Origin: a bacterium
GTDB lineage: Bacteria; Chloroflexota; Dormibacteria; UBA8260; Bog-877
Assembly: GCA_021817185.1 (NCBI GenBank)
Contig: JAKAVU010000031.1
Span: 1-14,179, forward strand
Length of the DNA stretch: 14,179 nt
Direction of reading: 5' to 3'
The position numbers and the translations under genes were made by a program. The notes under the pieces are model-generated. The model made no database searches. It was given only the letters and a program-made list of their open reading frames with translations, and was not told the DNA's origin. This document shows, in pieces, positions 7,896 to 14,179 of this stretch; the first letter of the stretch is position 1, and the number at the start of each line of letters is the position of its first letter.

Positions 7896-8805
7896 CGGTG
7901 TCCTCCCTAGGTGGTGAATTGGGTGGGGTGGCCCGTCGGCCCGGGGCCACTCCCAGCTCCCGCGCCGCCAGGCCGGCTAGCCCGGCGACGAGAACCAGCA
8001 GCCCGATGCCGACGGCCCACCCGGGAGCCTTGGCCAGCGCGGATGTCATGGTGCGGGCTTGGGCCTGCAGCCAGACCGTGAGCGTCTCTTGCCAACCTCC
8101 TGGAGACGCACCGGCTCCCCCGCTGAGGCCCGTCCACAAGACGGCTCCGCCCATAAGGAGCAGCAGCACGCCGCTGGACAGGGCGGTGCCGGCCAGGGTG
8201 CGCCGCCAGCGGCCCAGGCGCCACGACACGGTCCGGGGCCCGAACCAGCGGAAGCGACCCGGGTCGACCTGCTGCCAGATGATGGCGACGGCGAAGAGGG
8301 GCGCTACCATCCCGAACACGTACGCCGCGCCGACGCTGAGAGCGGCGGGGAGAGAGCCGGCCGTCCCCGAGAGAGCAATCACCCCCGCCAACACCGGGGC
8401 GCAGCAGGACGTGGTGATTCCCGACGCGACGCCCAGGAGATAAACCCCAAGCGGTCCACTGCGGCTCGGCTTACCACCCCCCGGCGCCGGGAGGTGGAGC
8501 TGGCCACCGGCCAGCACCCACACGCCGAGACCCAGCAACAGCACGCCCATCGTGGTGAAGACGATGGAGTGATCGCCGAAGATCACCTGCCGCAGCACGA
8601 TGGCTCCCAGCGCGATGGGCAGAATCACAGTCGCGACGCCGACGCCATAGAGGAAGGTCATCGCCACCCGCCGACCACGGTTTTGGAAGGCGCCTGCGAG
8701 GTACGCAGGAAGCATCACCGAGATGCAGCACGGCGCGAACAAGGCGATGGACCCAGCCAGGACCGACGCCACCAGGGTCCCGCCGAAGAGGAGCCCGCTT
8801 CCCAT
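7888..8805 (-). CDS. ccdA: CcdA/DsbD-type transmembrane electron transporter
   Basis: A 305-residue polytopic membrane protein that moves reducing equivalents from cytosolic thioredoxin to extracytoplasmic thiol proteins. Helix 1 carries FAPCC (C26, C27) and the matching later helix GITTSCCAPVLAG (C134, C135); these paired Cys with nearby Pro are the reactive pair of the CcdA family, here as CC doublets. At least six helices are visible, with an extra C-terminal helix (about 264-282) beyond the usual CcdA core. An in-frame TGA lies directly upstream of ATG 8805, so the frame cannot extend further; no good ribosome binding site is visible. The following redoxin gene overlaps it by 8 bases. In a CsoR-headed operon its likely job is keeping Cys of surface copper proteins reduced. 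Confidence 0.85.
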   Translation of the reverse strand: MGSGLLFGGTLVASVLAGSIALFAPCCISVMLPAYLAGAFQNRGRRVAMTFLYGVGVATVILPIALGAIVLRQVIFGDHSIVFTTMGVLLLGLGVWVLAGGQLHLPAPGGGKPSRSGPLGVYLLGVASGITTSCCAPVLAGVIALSGTAGSLPAALSVGAAYVFGMVAPLFAVAIIWQQVDPGRFRWFGPRTVSWRLGRWRRTLAGTALSSGVLLLLMGGAVLWTGLSGGAGASPGGWQETLTVWLQAQARTMTSALAKAPGWAVGIGLLVLVAGLAGLAARELGVAPGRRATPPNSPPREDTDA

Positions 8806-8909
8806 TCAGAGGGTGCCAGATGGTAACTGCGCGGGCCAGCTCCAGCTGGCTCTCCCCTTTGCGTCGAGCGATGATGGCCAGTCCTTGGATGATGGAAGTG
8901 CTGTCTCCA

Positions 8910-9149
8910 TCACATCGGGTCCCCGCCAGCGTGGCCCCTGCCACGCATCATCAGCGCCATCATGGCGGTGCAGGCCAGCGCGAAGATGAGAAAAGCGGCG
9001 CTCACCACCCCGGTCGCCACCAGCACGGCGGCGATCACGAGCATGGGGACGCAGCAGGCGATCATCATCAAGCCGTGACCGCCGTGACCATGCCCGGTGT
9101 GAGCGGGTTCTTCTGAGGAGTGTGGGTGGTGGTCACGGGCGACGCTCAT
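8910..9149 (-). CDS. His-rich small membrane protein of the metal cluster
   Basis: A 79-residue protein with eight His in the first 25 residues (DHHPH, HTGHGHGGHG), then two membrane helices (about 27-46 and 50-67) carrying CC (C32, C33), a single C60 and several Met, ending in a short MRGRGHAGG tail. Start ATG 9149 has GGAGG six bases upstream and forms an ATGA overlap with the stop of the preceding gene. The His-rich tail and the Cys/Met in the helices suggest metal binding or passage. The CC pair in the first helix recalls small mercury transporters (MerF/MerT), but no second Cys pair is present. Not a family I can name; a role in copper handling is inferred from its place in the operon. 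Confidence 0.75.
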   Translation of the reverse strand: MSVARDHHPHSSEEPAHTGHGHGGHGLMMIACCVPMLVIAAVLVATGVVSAAFLIFALACTAMMALMMRGRGHAGGDPM

Positions 9150-9469
9150 GTCGGCCTCCGAAGCGACTTTGGCATGCGGCCAAGCCGCTGATAGAGCGGG
9201 CAGTGGCCCAGGGCGCCGGTCGCGACCAGGTCAAGGCCGGCGCCGAGGAGCAACACCTCGAGCACCATCGCCAGGGTCGCCGCCGCCGAGGTCAGCAGCA
9301 CCACCGCTGTGACGACCGTGGCAAAGCCCAGCACGGCTCGCCCCGCTCGCTCGGCCGGCGCGAGGTTGATGCTCGGCCGACGCCAGTGGCGTGATGGCGC
9401 CACCGGCGAGTGGGGAGCTGCATGGTCAGCGCGGGGAGCGATGGGGTGCCGGTCCGCCGCCAAGCTCAT
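9146..9469 (-). CDS. DUF2892-like (YgaP-type) small membrane protein
   Basis: Start chosen at ATG 9469, giving 107 residues; the frame is open much further upstream, but that part overlaps csoR and is Arg/Pro/Gly-rich shadow sequence. A His/Pro-rich start (1-34) is followed by INLAPAERAGRAVLGF, two membrane helices (about 44-85), and the tail TGALGHCPLYQRLGR. The N-x-x-x-x-E-R-x-x-R start and the G-x-C-P-x-Y end are typical of DUF2892 domains, also found after rhodanese domains as in YgaP. The single Cys (C90) is the conserved one. It begins 86 bases after csoR and its stop overlaps the start of the His-rich protein (ATGA). Function unknown; the family is common in sulfur and metal clusters. 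Confidence 0.75.
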   Translation of the reverse strand: MSLAADRHPIAPRADHAAPHSPVAPSRHWRRPSINLAPAERAGRAVLGFATVVTAVVLLTSAAATLAMVLEVLLLGAGLDLVATGALGHCPLYQRLGRMPKSLRRPT

Positions 9470-9555
9470 CAGCTGACCCCGGGGTCTGCTGCCCTTAGCT
9501 GGCGTGACAGGCCGGGAGTGCGTCCGGTCGGGGCGGCCCCCGTTCGCGGCCGCGG

Positions 9556-9915
9556 TCACAGCCGCATCACCTGACGAATCGTCCCGGCAACCTCCGTCAG
9601 GGCCGTTTGGCCATCCGCGTGGGAGCTGCGCGCGGCCGCCAGGACGCAGTGCTGGAGGTGGTCGTTCAGGAGACCGACCGCCACCTCCTGGAGTGCTCGG
9701 GTGGCCGCCGCGACCTGGGTCACCACGTCGGGGCACCAAGTGTCCGCCTCGATCATCTTGTGCAGTCCCCGAACCTGGCCCTCGATCTTGTGCAGCCGAG
9801 CGAGGTAGTCTTCCTTGCCGGTGGCGTAGCCGCGGACTGGGCGTCGCACCGCCGCGCGAGGCATCGGCACCAAGCCGTGCGCGCATCCCGCGTGTTCGTC
9901 AGGGACCGTCGTCAT
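9556..9915 (-). CDS. csoR: CsoR-family copper-sensing transcriptional repressor
   Basis: A 119-residue all-helical DNA-binding repressor (DUF156 fold). KEDYLARLHKIEGQVRGLHKMIE (34-56) is the family's signature first helix. Metal ligands are C61, H86 and C90, with the spacing (25 and 4) of C36-H61-C65 in Mycobacterium tuberculosis CsoR, so Cu(I) is the likely ligand rather than Ni/Co. The first 28 residues form an extra tail with C11 and two His. Start ATG 9915 has GGGAG upstream and overlaps the stop of the SHOCT gene (ATGA). Apo-repressor should bind the TACCC/GGGTA palindromes at 10246-10262, 10275-10291 and 996-1012 and release on copper binding, giving autoregulation. Copper specificity is inferred from the ligands and the neighbouring copper genes. 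Confidence 0.92.
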   Translation of the reverse strand: MTTVPDEHAGCAHGLVPMPRAAVRRPVRGYATGKEDYLARLHKIEGQVRGLHKMIEADTWCPDVVTQVAAATRALQEVAVGLLNDHLQHCVLAAARSSHADGQTALTEVAGTIRQVMRL

Positions 9916-10181
9916 GGCTGGCTCCCGGCACTGCCCGGCGCTCCGGTGGCCAGCACTTCCCGCAGTCGGCCGTACTCCTCCGCGTCGATCTCGCCGCGAG
10001 CGAGCCGCTCTTCCAGGATCTGGCGCGGTCCACCGCCCGACTGCCGGGGGCCGGCCGAGCCGGTGCTTGAGACAATCAGGGCGTACACCGCCCAGATCGC
10101 CAGGGCCCAGAAGGCGATCATGCCAACCACCATCAGGGCGACCTGCCAGAAAGCCCAGCCTCCGCTGTACCAGAACATCAT
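9912..10181 (-). CDS. SHOCT-domain small membrane protein
   Basis: An 89-residue protein: an aromatic start (MMFWYSGGWAFWQ), one membrane helix (about 12-37), a Gly/Pro linker, and a C-terminal SHOCT motif ILEERLARGEIDAEEYGRLREVL (55-77). ATG 10181 was chosen over an upstream start at 10253 because AAAGGAGGT lies 7-9 bases before it. SHOCT motifs are short helical segments at the ends of many bacterial membrane proteins, possibly for oligomerisation. The role is not established, but such genes often sit next to copper and heavy-metal genes. It is first in the csoR operon, and its stop overlaps the csoR start by four bases. A decayed duplicate lies at 1076-1504. Confidence 0.88.
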   Translation of the reverse strand: MMFWYSGGWAFWQVALMVVGMIAFWALAIWAVYALIVSSTGSAGPRQSGGGPRQILEERLARGEIDAEEYGRLREVLATGAPGSAGSQP

Positions 10182-10245
10182 GGGCGCCACCTCCTTTGGG
10201 TCGGATCCGGGCCGTCCGGATCTCTGCATCCCATGGTGTGCCCAG

Positions 10246-10262
10246 ATACCCATAGGGGGTTA
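10246..10262. promoter_or_regulatory. CsoR-type operator for the csoR operon
   Basis: ATACCCATAGGGGGTTA on the plus strand (minus strand TAACCCCCTATGGGTAT) has near-symmetric ATACCC/GGGTTA arms of the CsoR operator type. It lies 65 bases upstream of the SHOCT start, where the minus-strand promoter should be. The one-base-different copy at 996-1012 supports a conserved function. Binding by the adjacent CsoR is inferred. Confidence 0.7.
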
Positions 10263-10274
10263 GGGTGCTTTCAC

Positions 10275-10291
10275 CTACCCCCCGGGGGTAG
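10275..10291. promoter_or_regulatory. CsoR-type operator for the DoxX/sulfocyanin operon
   Basis: CTACCCCCCGGGGGTAG is an almost perfect palindrome (only the central base breaks symmetry) of the CsoR class. It ends in TAG that runs into TAGATT (10289-10294), a possible -10 box for the plus-strand operon starting at 10380. Its centre is 29 bases (just under three helical turns) from that of the 10246-10262 site, so two repressor oligomers could sit on the same DNA face. This site is degenerate in the duplicated copy near 968-981. Confidence 0.65.
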
Positions 10292-10379
10292 ATTCCACCG
10301 TGTTGTCGGACATCCGTCCTCGCCAACCTTGGGGTGTTGAGTCTGAGCCACGGGGCTCGCCGCCTAGAGGAGTGAAGAG

Positions 10380-11003
10380 ATGGCACCGACGCCCAGCCAG
10401 ATGCCCGCCAGGCCACTGCCGGCATGGCCCAAGGATGCTTTGCGGATCGCCTTCGGACTGATCTGGGCGATCGACGCCGCCCTCAAGTGGCTGCCGGGCT
10501 TCCGCTCGGGCTATATGAGTTTGCTCATGTCCGAGGCCCAGGGACAGCCGAGCTGGCTTCGTCCGTGGTTCAACTTCTGGATCACCCTGCAGCACCCCAG
10601 AGCTGACCTCTTCATCTACCTGTCGGCCACGATCGAGACCCTGATCGCCGCGGCCCTCCTGCTCGGCTTCGCACGCAAGCTCACCTACATCTCCGCAGCC
10701 GTGTTCAGCGTCATCGTCTGGGCCACCGCGGAGCGGTTCGGGGGACCGTATGCGTCGGGGTCGACCGACATCGGCACCGCGATCATCTACGCGCTAGTCT
10801 TCATGGGCCTGCTCGCGCTTGTCGCCTATGCCGGCCCGGCGCGCTACAGCCTCGACTACTGGCTGGAACGGCGGGTCTCGTGGTGGTGGCGACTGGCTGA
10901 GGTTGGCCGGCCCCGCCCCCTCGGGCCGACGTCGGCCGGCGACGTCGCCGCGGTCACGGCCCGCGCTGCCATGGGCGCGCCAACCACTGGAAGCCCGTCG
11001 TGA
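10380..11003 (+). CDS. DoxX/DoxD-like integral membrane protein
   Basis: A 207-residue membrane protein with about four helices (roughly 20-38, 76-97, 101-117, 131-151). W-x(2)-ERFGGPYASGSTDIGTAIIY (113-137) resembles the conserved loop of DoxX/DoxD proteins, related to the small subunit of thiosulfate:quinone oxidoreductase. The C-terminus (about 160-207) is Arg/Trp-rich then low complexity, probably cytosolic. ATG 10380 follows AGAGGAGTGA with good spacing. It is first in a plus-strand operon behind the CsoR operator at 10275-10291, and its stop overlaps the next gene by four bases (GTGA). With a blue copper protein next to it, a role in membrane electron transfer or thiol oxidation is possible but not shown. 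Confidence 0.75.
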   Translation: MAPTPSQMPARPLPAWPKDALRIAFGLIWAIDAALKWLPGFRSGYMSLLMSEAQGQPSWLRPWFNFWITLQHPRADLFIYLSATIETLIAAALLLGFARKLTYISAAVFSVIVWATAERFGGPYASGSTDIGTAIIYALVFMGLLALVAYAGPARYSLDYWLERRVSWWWRLAEVGRPRPLGPTSAGDVAAVTARAAMGAPTTGSPS

Positions 11004-11716
11004 ACCGCCTGCTCGTGGGCACATTGGCGGCCGCTGCCCTGACCGTCGGCCTGGGTGTGGGCCTCACCTTGGCGGTGACCAGACCAGCTGGCCCAGGAGT
11101 GACCAGCGCCTACCCCTCAGCTCTGGGCGGTGCCCTAGCTCCAGGCTGGATGAGCGGAGGTACGCTCCCGCGATCGATGATGGGAGGCGGTGCCAACCCC
11201 GGCAGGGTGATGGGGACCGTGCTCGCCACCGCCCCTGGACCGCGGGTCAGCCTGGCGGCGGCTGACCACCTGAGCGATCGGACTCCGGCGGCTGCCGTCG
11301 TGAACCGCGCCCAGCGGCGCATCACCTTTCACGGGGGAAGCGTGGTTCTGGCCGCAGTCGCTAGCGGGCCCGCGGCGCCCATGTATTCCTTCGAGATCGC
11401 TGGCATGGTCAACCCCACCATCGTGGTGCCGGCCGGGGCGCAGGTCAGCATCGAGGTCGTCAACAGGGACACCGACATGGCTCACGGTCTGGTCATCGCC
11501 GCTGAGGGAGCGGCCTCGTCATGGATGCCGATGATGGCCGCAGCGCCAGCCTTCCCAGGGGCGGCAGTGTGGGTTTTGGGGGACGCCACCTCGGCGGGCC
11601 TGCATGCCACGACCATGCACTTCACAGCTGGCGCACCCGGGACCTACCAATACTTATGCCCGGTCCCAGGTCACGCCGCCGGGGGCATGGTCGGGACTCT
11701 GACCGTCACCGGCTGA
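11000..11716 (+). CDS. Sulfocyanin/rusticyanin-like blue copper protein, exported
   Basis: A 238-residue protein with an uncleaved or lipid-free N-terminal helix (about 4-27), a Gly/Met-rich linker (GWMSGG, SMMGGG; 49-72) and a C-terminal cupredoxin domain (about 125-238). All four type 1 copper ligands are visible: H162 (DMAHG), C220, H225 and M230 in CPVPGHAAGGM. The C-x4-H-x4-M spacing is that of rusticyanin and sulfocyanin, high-potential electron carriers outside the membrane. It starts at GTG 11000, overlapping the DoxX-like stop, with only a weak GGAAG upstream, so translation is likely coupled. The CsoR operator ahead of the operon suggests copper induction. It could carry electrons or serve as an extracytoplasmic copper sink; the sequence does not decide. 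Confidence 0.9.
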   Translation: MNRLLVGTLAAAALTVGLGVGLTLAVTRPAGPGVTSAYPSALGGALAPGWMSGGTLPRSMMGGGANPGRVMGTVLATAPGPRVSLAAADHLSDRTPAAAVVNRAQRRITFHGGSVVLAAVASGPAAPMYSFEIAGMVNPTIVVPAGAQVSIEVVNRDTDMAHGLVIAAEGAASSWMPMMAAAPAFPGAAVWVLGDATSAGLHATTMHFTAGAPGTYQYLCPVPGHAAGGMVGTLTVTG

Positions 11717-11740
11717 TCCCGGCCTCGAGTCGCCACCTTC

Positions 11741-12949
11741 ATGGCAACATCCGGCGCCCGGCGCGCAGATCGAACGGCCGTGTCCGAGATCGGTTCGCCG
11801 CGGTGCCGGTCCGATGTGCCTGCCCGGTTCGACGAGGGCGACCAGCGCCCCCAAGCCCTGACTGCTACTTTCTGGTTCGATCCTCGGTCTGGTCACCACT
11901 CCAGTTCGGCAACGGTCCGGTTTGCTGGCCATCGTGTCGGTGTCACCGGACCGACGAGTCTCCGGGATCGCTTCGTGCAAGAGGAGGTCATCGATGAGGT
12001 GGTGCCCCGGGGCGGGCCCGTCTCCGTCACTGCCCATATCCACGGGCTGAGCCCTGGCGAGTGGGTCGTCACCGCTGAGTTGGTGCCACCCGCTTCCCCG
12101 GCCAGAAGCAGACGGTCCGCGCGGGGACCCGGCCAGCACGGCTCTCAGGTCCTGAGACCGGCCGCCTGGTCGTGGCGGCGATGGGCGCTCTTTACGGCCT
12201 CCAGCGGCCCGATCAAGACGCGCTGGGCTCCCCTGGTTGGCTTCGACAAGGTGCCGGCTGTAATCCCGGGCAGCTACACCGCGCTGGTCACGCTCGGGAT
12301 CGTGGTCGCACTGCTGGTGCAGGCCCGAGTGCTCGCCATCGAGCATCTGGCCGTCGCTGACGTGGTGACAGTCTCACTCGGGTCTGTGGTGATGGGCCTG
12401 GTGGGAGCGAAACTCTGGTACCTGGCGCTGGATTGGAGGAGAGGGCGACCATCGGTCTCCGAAGGGTGGTGCATCCAGGGGTTTCTCGCCGGCGCCGCCC
12501 TGACGGCGGCAGTGGCCATGGTCGCGCTCCACCTCCCCGTCGGACGCGTTCTGGATGCCACCGCCCCCGGGCTGTTCATCGGCCTTGCGGTGGGCAAGCT
12601 GGGATGCTTCTTCACTGGTTGTTGCGCTGGACGACCCACCGGATCGCGCTGGGGCGTGTGGTCTTCGGATCGCCGGATCGGAGCCCGCCGCCTCCCCGCC
12701 CAGCTACTGGAGTCAGCCACCTCCCTCATCATTGGCGTCGCGGTACTGCTCCTGGTGCTCCACTACAGACCGGCCGTGGCGGGCGCCTTGTTCGTCGCTT
12801 CGCTCGCCACCTACACCCTGTGCCGCCAGTTCCTGCTCCGCCTCCGGGTGGAACGGCGCCGGTCGAACATGGGCGGGCCACTGGCCGCCGCGGGGGCTGC
12901 CCTGATCCTGGCCGCCGCCATCGGGGCGATGGTGTTGGGGCTGGGCTGA
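11741..12949 (+). CDS. Lgt-family (prolipoprotein diacylglyceryl transferase-like) membrane protein with extra N-terminal domain
   Basis: The C-terminal 230 residues resemble Lgt, which transfers diacylglycerol to lipobox Cys. GLAVGKLGCFFTGCCAGRPTG (281-301) matches the Lgt signature of Gram-positives, followed by WGVWSSDRR and RRLPAQLLES (316-325). About six helices lie between 175 and 402. The first Arg of the canonical GRxG motif is Lys286. Residues 40-115 form a soluble, strand-rich segment (TATFWFDP, VSVTAHIHGLSPGEWVVTAEL) that ordinary Lgt lacks, and the order soluble domain then Trp/Arg-rich stretch then helices is unusual. ATG 11741 has no ribosome binding site; GTG 11780 and GTG 11816 are in-frame alternatives. 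It is 24 bases behind the sulfocyanin-like gene and is probably the last gene of that operon. Whether it is catalytic is uncertain. Confidence 0.75.
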   Translation: MATSGARRADRTAVSEIGSPRCRSDVPARFDEGDQRPQALTATFWFDPRSGHHSSSATVRFAGHRVGVTGPTSLRDRFVQEEVIDEVVPRGGPVSVTAHIHGLSPGEWVVTAELVPPASPARSRRSARGPGQHGSQVLRPAAWSWRRWALFTASSGPIKTRWAPLVGFDKVPAVIPGSYTALVTLGIVVALLVQARVLAIEHLAVADVVTVSLGSVVMGLVGAKLWYLALDWRRGRPSVSEGWCIQGFLAGAALTAAVAMVALHLPVGRVLDATAPGLFIGLAVGKLGCFFTGCCAGRPTGSRWGVWSSDRRIGARRLPAQLLESATSLIIGVAVLLLVLHYRPAVAGALFVASLATYTLCRQFLLRLRVERRRSNMGGPLAAAGAALILAAAIGAMVLGLG

Positions 12950-13766
12950 CTGCAGTTCCACGTTGCCGACGACCCATTGGGCGCCGCCGTGGGCGGAGGT
13001 ACCGTGGCCGTGACACTCACCGGCGATGGTCGTTGCCGCGACCAGCCCAACCCTCGGCACGGCCCTTGGGCGGAGTGCGACGGCCGGACCGAGGCGACGC
13101 CAGTCGCTGTCTCCACTTCCGCAGCGGGCGGACAGAATGGCAGCGGTTCCGAAAGTGCCGAGGCCAACCGCCGAAGCGAGCTTGGAGGGAGGCGATGAGA
13201 GTGACCCAGCCCTGGCAATCGCCTGCCCAGGGAAGGTGATCGCCACCAAGCGCTGAGACGGAGCCCTCGGGCTGGCTGTCGCGACCGGCAATCGCCATAG
13301 GGGCCCCTGAACCGCCGGTCTCCTCACTTTGTTCCCGGGCCTGGTCGACTGCTGTGGCGGGTCGCGACTCCGGTCTCCGCCCGCCTCCAGATCGGGGACT
13401 AGGTGCGCTCACCGGCTCCATCGGCGGCAAGGCTGACAGGGCTTGCGGCTCCTTTGGGCGAAGCGAGCGAGGGGCGCTGCGGCGGCGCCATCGAACCGGC
13501 GACCGGCGTGGCCCACGAGGTCGTTCAGGGCCGGGGTCGCCCCTGCGAAGAAGCCCCGGCGGCTGGCGGCCAGGCCGCAGGGGCTGAAGAACCGGCAGCA
13601 CCTGGTGCGGGACCCACCCAGGAAGATCGGCCGGGGCAGATGGGGAAGGCTCGGCGCAGATGGCACCAGGCTGGGGAATGGCCACCGGTGACGTCCCCTG
13701 AGTGCTGGGCGCCCAGCAAGCCGCGGCCCGTGCAAGGTGAAAGCCCCGGACCCGCGCCGGATCGCT
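12950..13766. other. Convergent intergenic stretch without a convincing gene
   Basis: Between the converging Lgt-like gene and the right-edge gene I see no supported gene. Long open frames on both strands are Arg/Pro/Gly/Ser-rich and mutually overlapping. A strong ribosome-binding-like GGAGGGAGG precedes ATG 13195, but that frame stops after 14 codons. An imperfect inverted repeat CCCTGG/CCAGGG (13210-13215 and 13227-13232) could help termination, but no T-run follows. Confidence 0.45.
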
Positions 13767-14179
13767 TCAGTCCGGTTTCTCTTCTTCGCTTCCGAGTCCG
13801 GCCAGGAGCGCTTCGAGGCGCTGACTCCGCTGGTCCAGGTCGTGCAGCTGGGACGCCACCACGGAGACCCCCTCGGACTGAGCCCTGGCCGCTATCTCGG
13901 TGGCTCGCTGAACACTCCTCTCAAGGCTCTCCAGGCCCTGCCGGAGCTCATCCCGCCAGGTCGCCTCCCGAGCTCTCAGCCTCTCTGTGACGTCGTGGCG
14001 TACCCGGCCGCAATGGCGGTCGACCAGCTCCTCACCGCGCCGGAGGGCGTCACGGCGCGCGAGATCCACTCCGAGACGCCCAGGCACCAGGCGCTTCAGT
14101 GCGGATGACACCAGCTCCAGGGCCAGGACCTGGTCGTCGACCAGCACGATGCGCTGGCTGGGCGGCGCCAGGGCGGCCG
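13767..14179 (-). CDS. C-terminal part of a helical/coiled-coil protein, possibly dynamin-like GTPase (cut by right edge)
   Basis: The frame is open from the window edge (14179) to TGA at 13767, giving 136 residues with no N-terminus. GTG 14147 could be read as a start but has no ribosome binding site, and the frame continues plausibly upstream, so I treat it as truncated. The visible part is almost entirely helical and charged, with heptad-like runs (ERLRAREATWRDELRQGLES; SQLHDLDQRSQRLEALLAG) typical of a coiled coil, and an acidic end. The pattern recalls the C-terminal helical bundle of actinobacterial dynamin-like GTPases, but no GTPase motif is inside the window, so this is only a guess. 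It faces the copper genes and has no evident link to them. Confidence 0.65.
   Translation of the reverse strand, partial: AALAPPSQRIVLVDDQVLALELVSSALKRLVPGRLGVDLARRDALRRGEELVDRHCGRVRHDVTERLRAREATWRDELRQGLESLERSVQRATEIAARAQSEGVSVVASQLHDLDQRSQRLEALLAGLGSEEEKPD

Noticed and set aside
8910..9149. Mercury-transport protein MerF/MerT
   Set aside because: Only one CC pair in helix 1 is present, the second Cys pair is missing, and no MerA, MerB or MerR lies in the window. The resemblance is limited to size and helix count.
9146..9886. DUF2892 protein as a 246-residue product
   Set aside because: The first 139 residues lie antisense-shifted over csoR and are Arg/Gly/Pro-rich; the domain fits fully in the 107 residues from ATG 9469.
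9556..10425. Reading csoR as a 289-residue protein with a long N-terminal extension
   Set aside because: The extension overlaps the SHOCT gene and the divergent promoter. ATG 9915 has a ribosome binding site and an ATGA overlap and gives the usual CsoR length plus a short tail.
13195..13239. Tiny gene behind GGAGGGAGG at 13184-13192
   Set aside because: The frame stops after 14 codons and resembles no known leader peptide; the purine run alone is not evidence of translation.
1..14179. Transposases, insertion-sequence ends, CRISPR repeats, tRNA or rRNA genes
   Set aside because: Looked for on both strands by eye; no transposase motif, flanking terminal repeat pair, regularly spaced repeat or tRNA-like cloverleaf was found. 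Attachment sites cannot be excluded without a search.

Overview
The window looks like a metal-resistance (mainly copper) accessory region of a high-GC Gram-positive bacterium, most likely an actinobacterium. The reasons are the strongly G/C-ending codons, GTG starts, repeated ATGA/GTGA stop-start overlaps, purine-rich ribosome binding sites, and the families present: CsoR, DUF2180, SHOCT membrane protein and a CcdA/redoxin pair. Species cannot be told from the sequence, and all family calls were made by eye.

Left part (1-5600), mostly + strand. A secreted-protein gene runs off the left edge on the minus strand. About 700 bases without a convincing gene follow, then a CsoR-type operator (996-1012) and a decayed copy of a SHOCT membrane-protein gene that stays open to a GTGA overlap with the next gene. 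That gene is a 968-residue Cu(I)-type P1B ATPase with two cupredoxin-like domains in place of the usual HMA domains. After a 600-base gap come two small Cys-rich proteins, a 57-residue YHS-domain protein (5013-5186) and a 64-residue DUF2180 protein (5362-5556).

Middle (5557-10181). A stretch of 1.3 kb (5557-6886) has no intact gene but holds fragments that look like decayed coding sequence. To its right is a compact minus-strand cluster, read from 10181 down to 6887: SHOCT membrane protein, CsoR repressor, DUF2892 membrane protein, His-rich small membrane protein, CcdA-type thiol-electron transporter, membrane-anchored redoxin (CEPC), glutaredoxin-like protein (CAFC). Most joints are overlaps, so this is probably one CsoR-controlled operon.

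Divergent control region (10182-10379). Two 17-bp CsoR-type palindromes (10246-10262 and 10275-10291) lie between the csoR operon and a + strand operon: DoxX/DoxD-like membrane protein, sulfocyanin/rusticyanin-like blue copper protein, and an Lgt-family membrane protein with an extra N-terminal domain. The left palindrome and its flank match the sequence upstream of the copper ATPase at 27 of 32 positions without a gap, so the same repressor probably controls both blocks.

Right end (12950-14179). About 800 bases without a convincing gene are followed by the C-terminal part of a helical/coiled-coil protein on the minus strand, cut by the window edge.

Working model (inference): CsoR senses Cu(I) and derepresses a copper exporter, a surface copper protein and a membrane thiol-redox chain (CcdA to redoxin/glutaredoxin) that could repair or load Cys-containing copper proteins outside the membrane.
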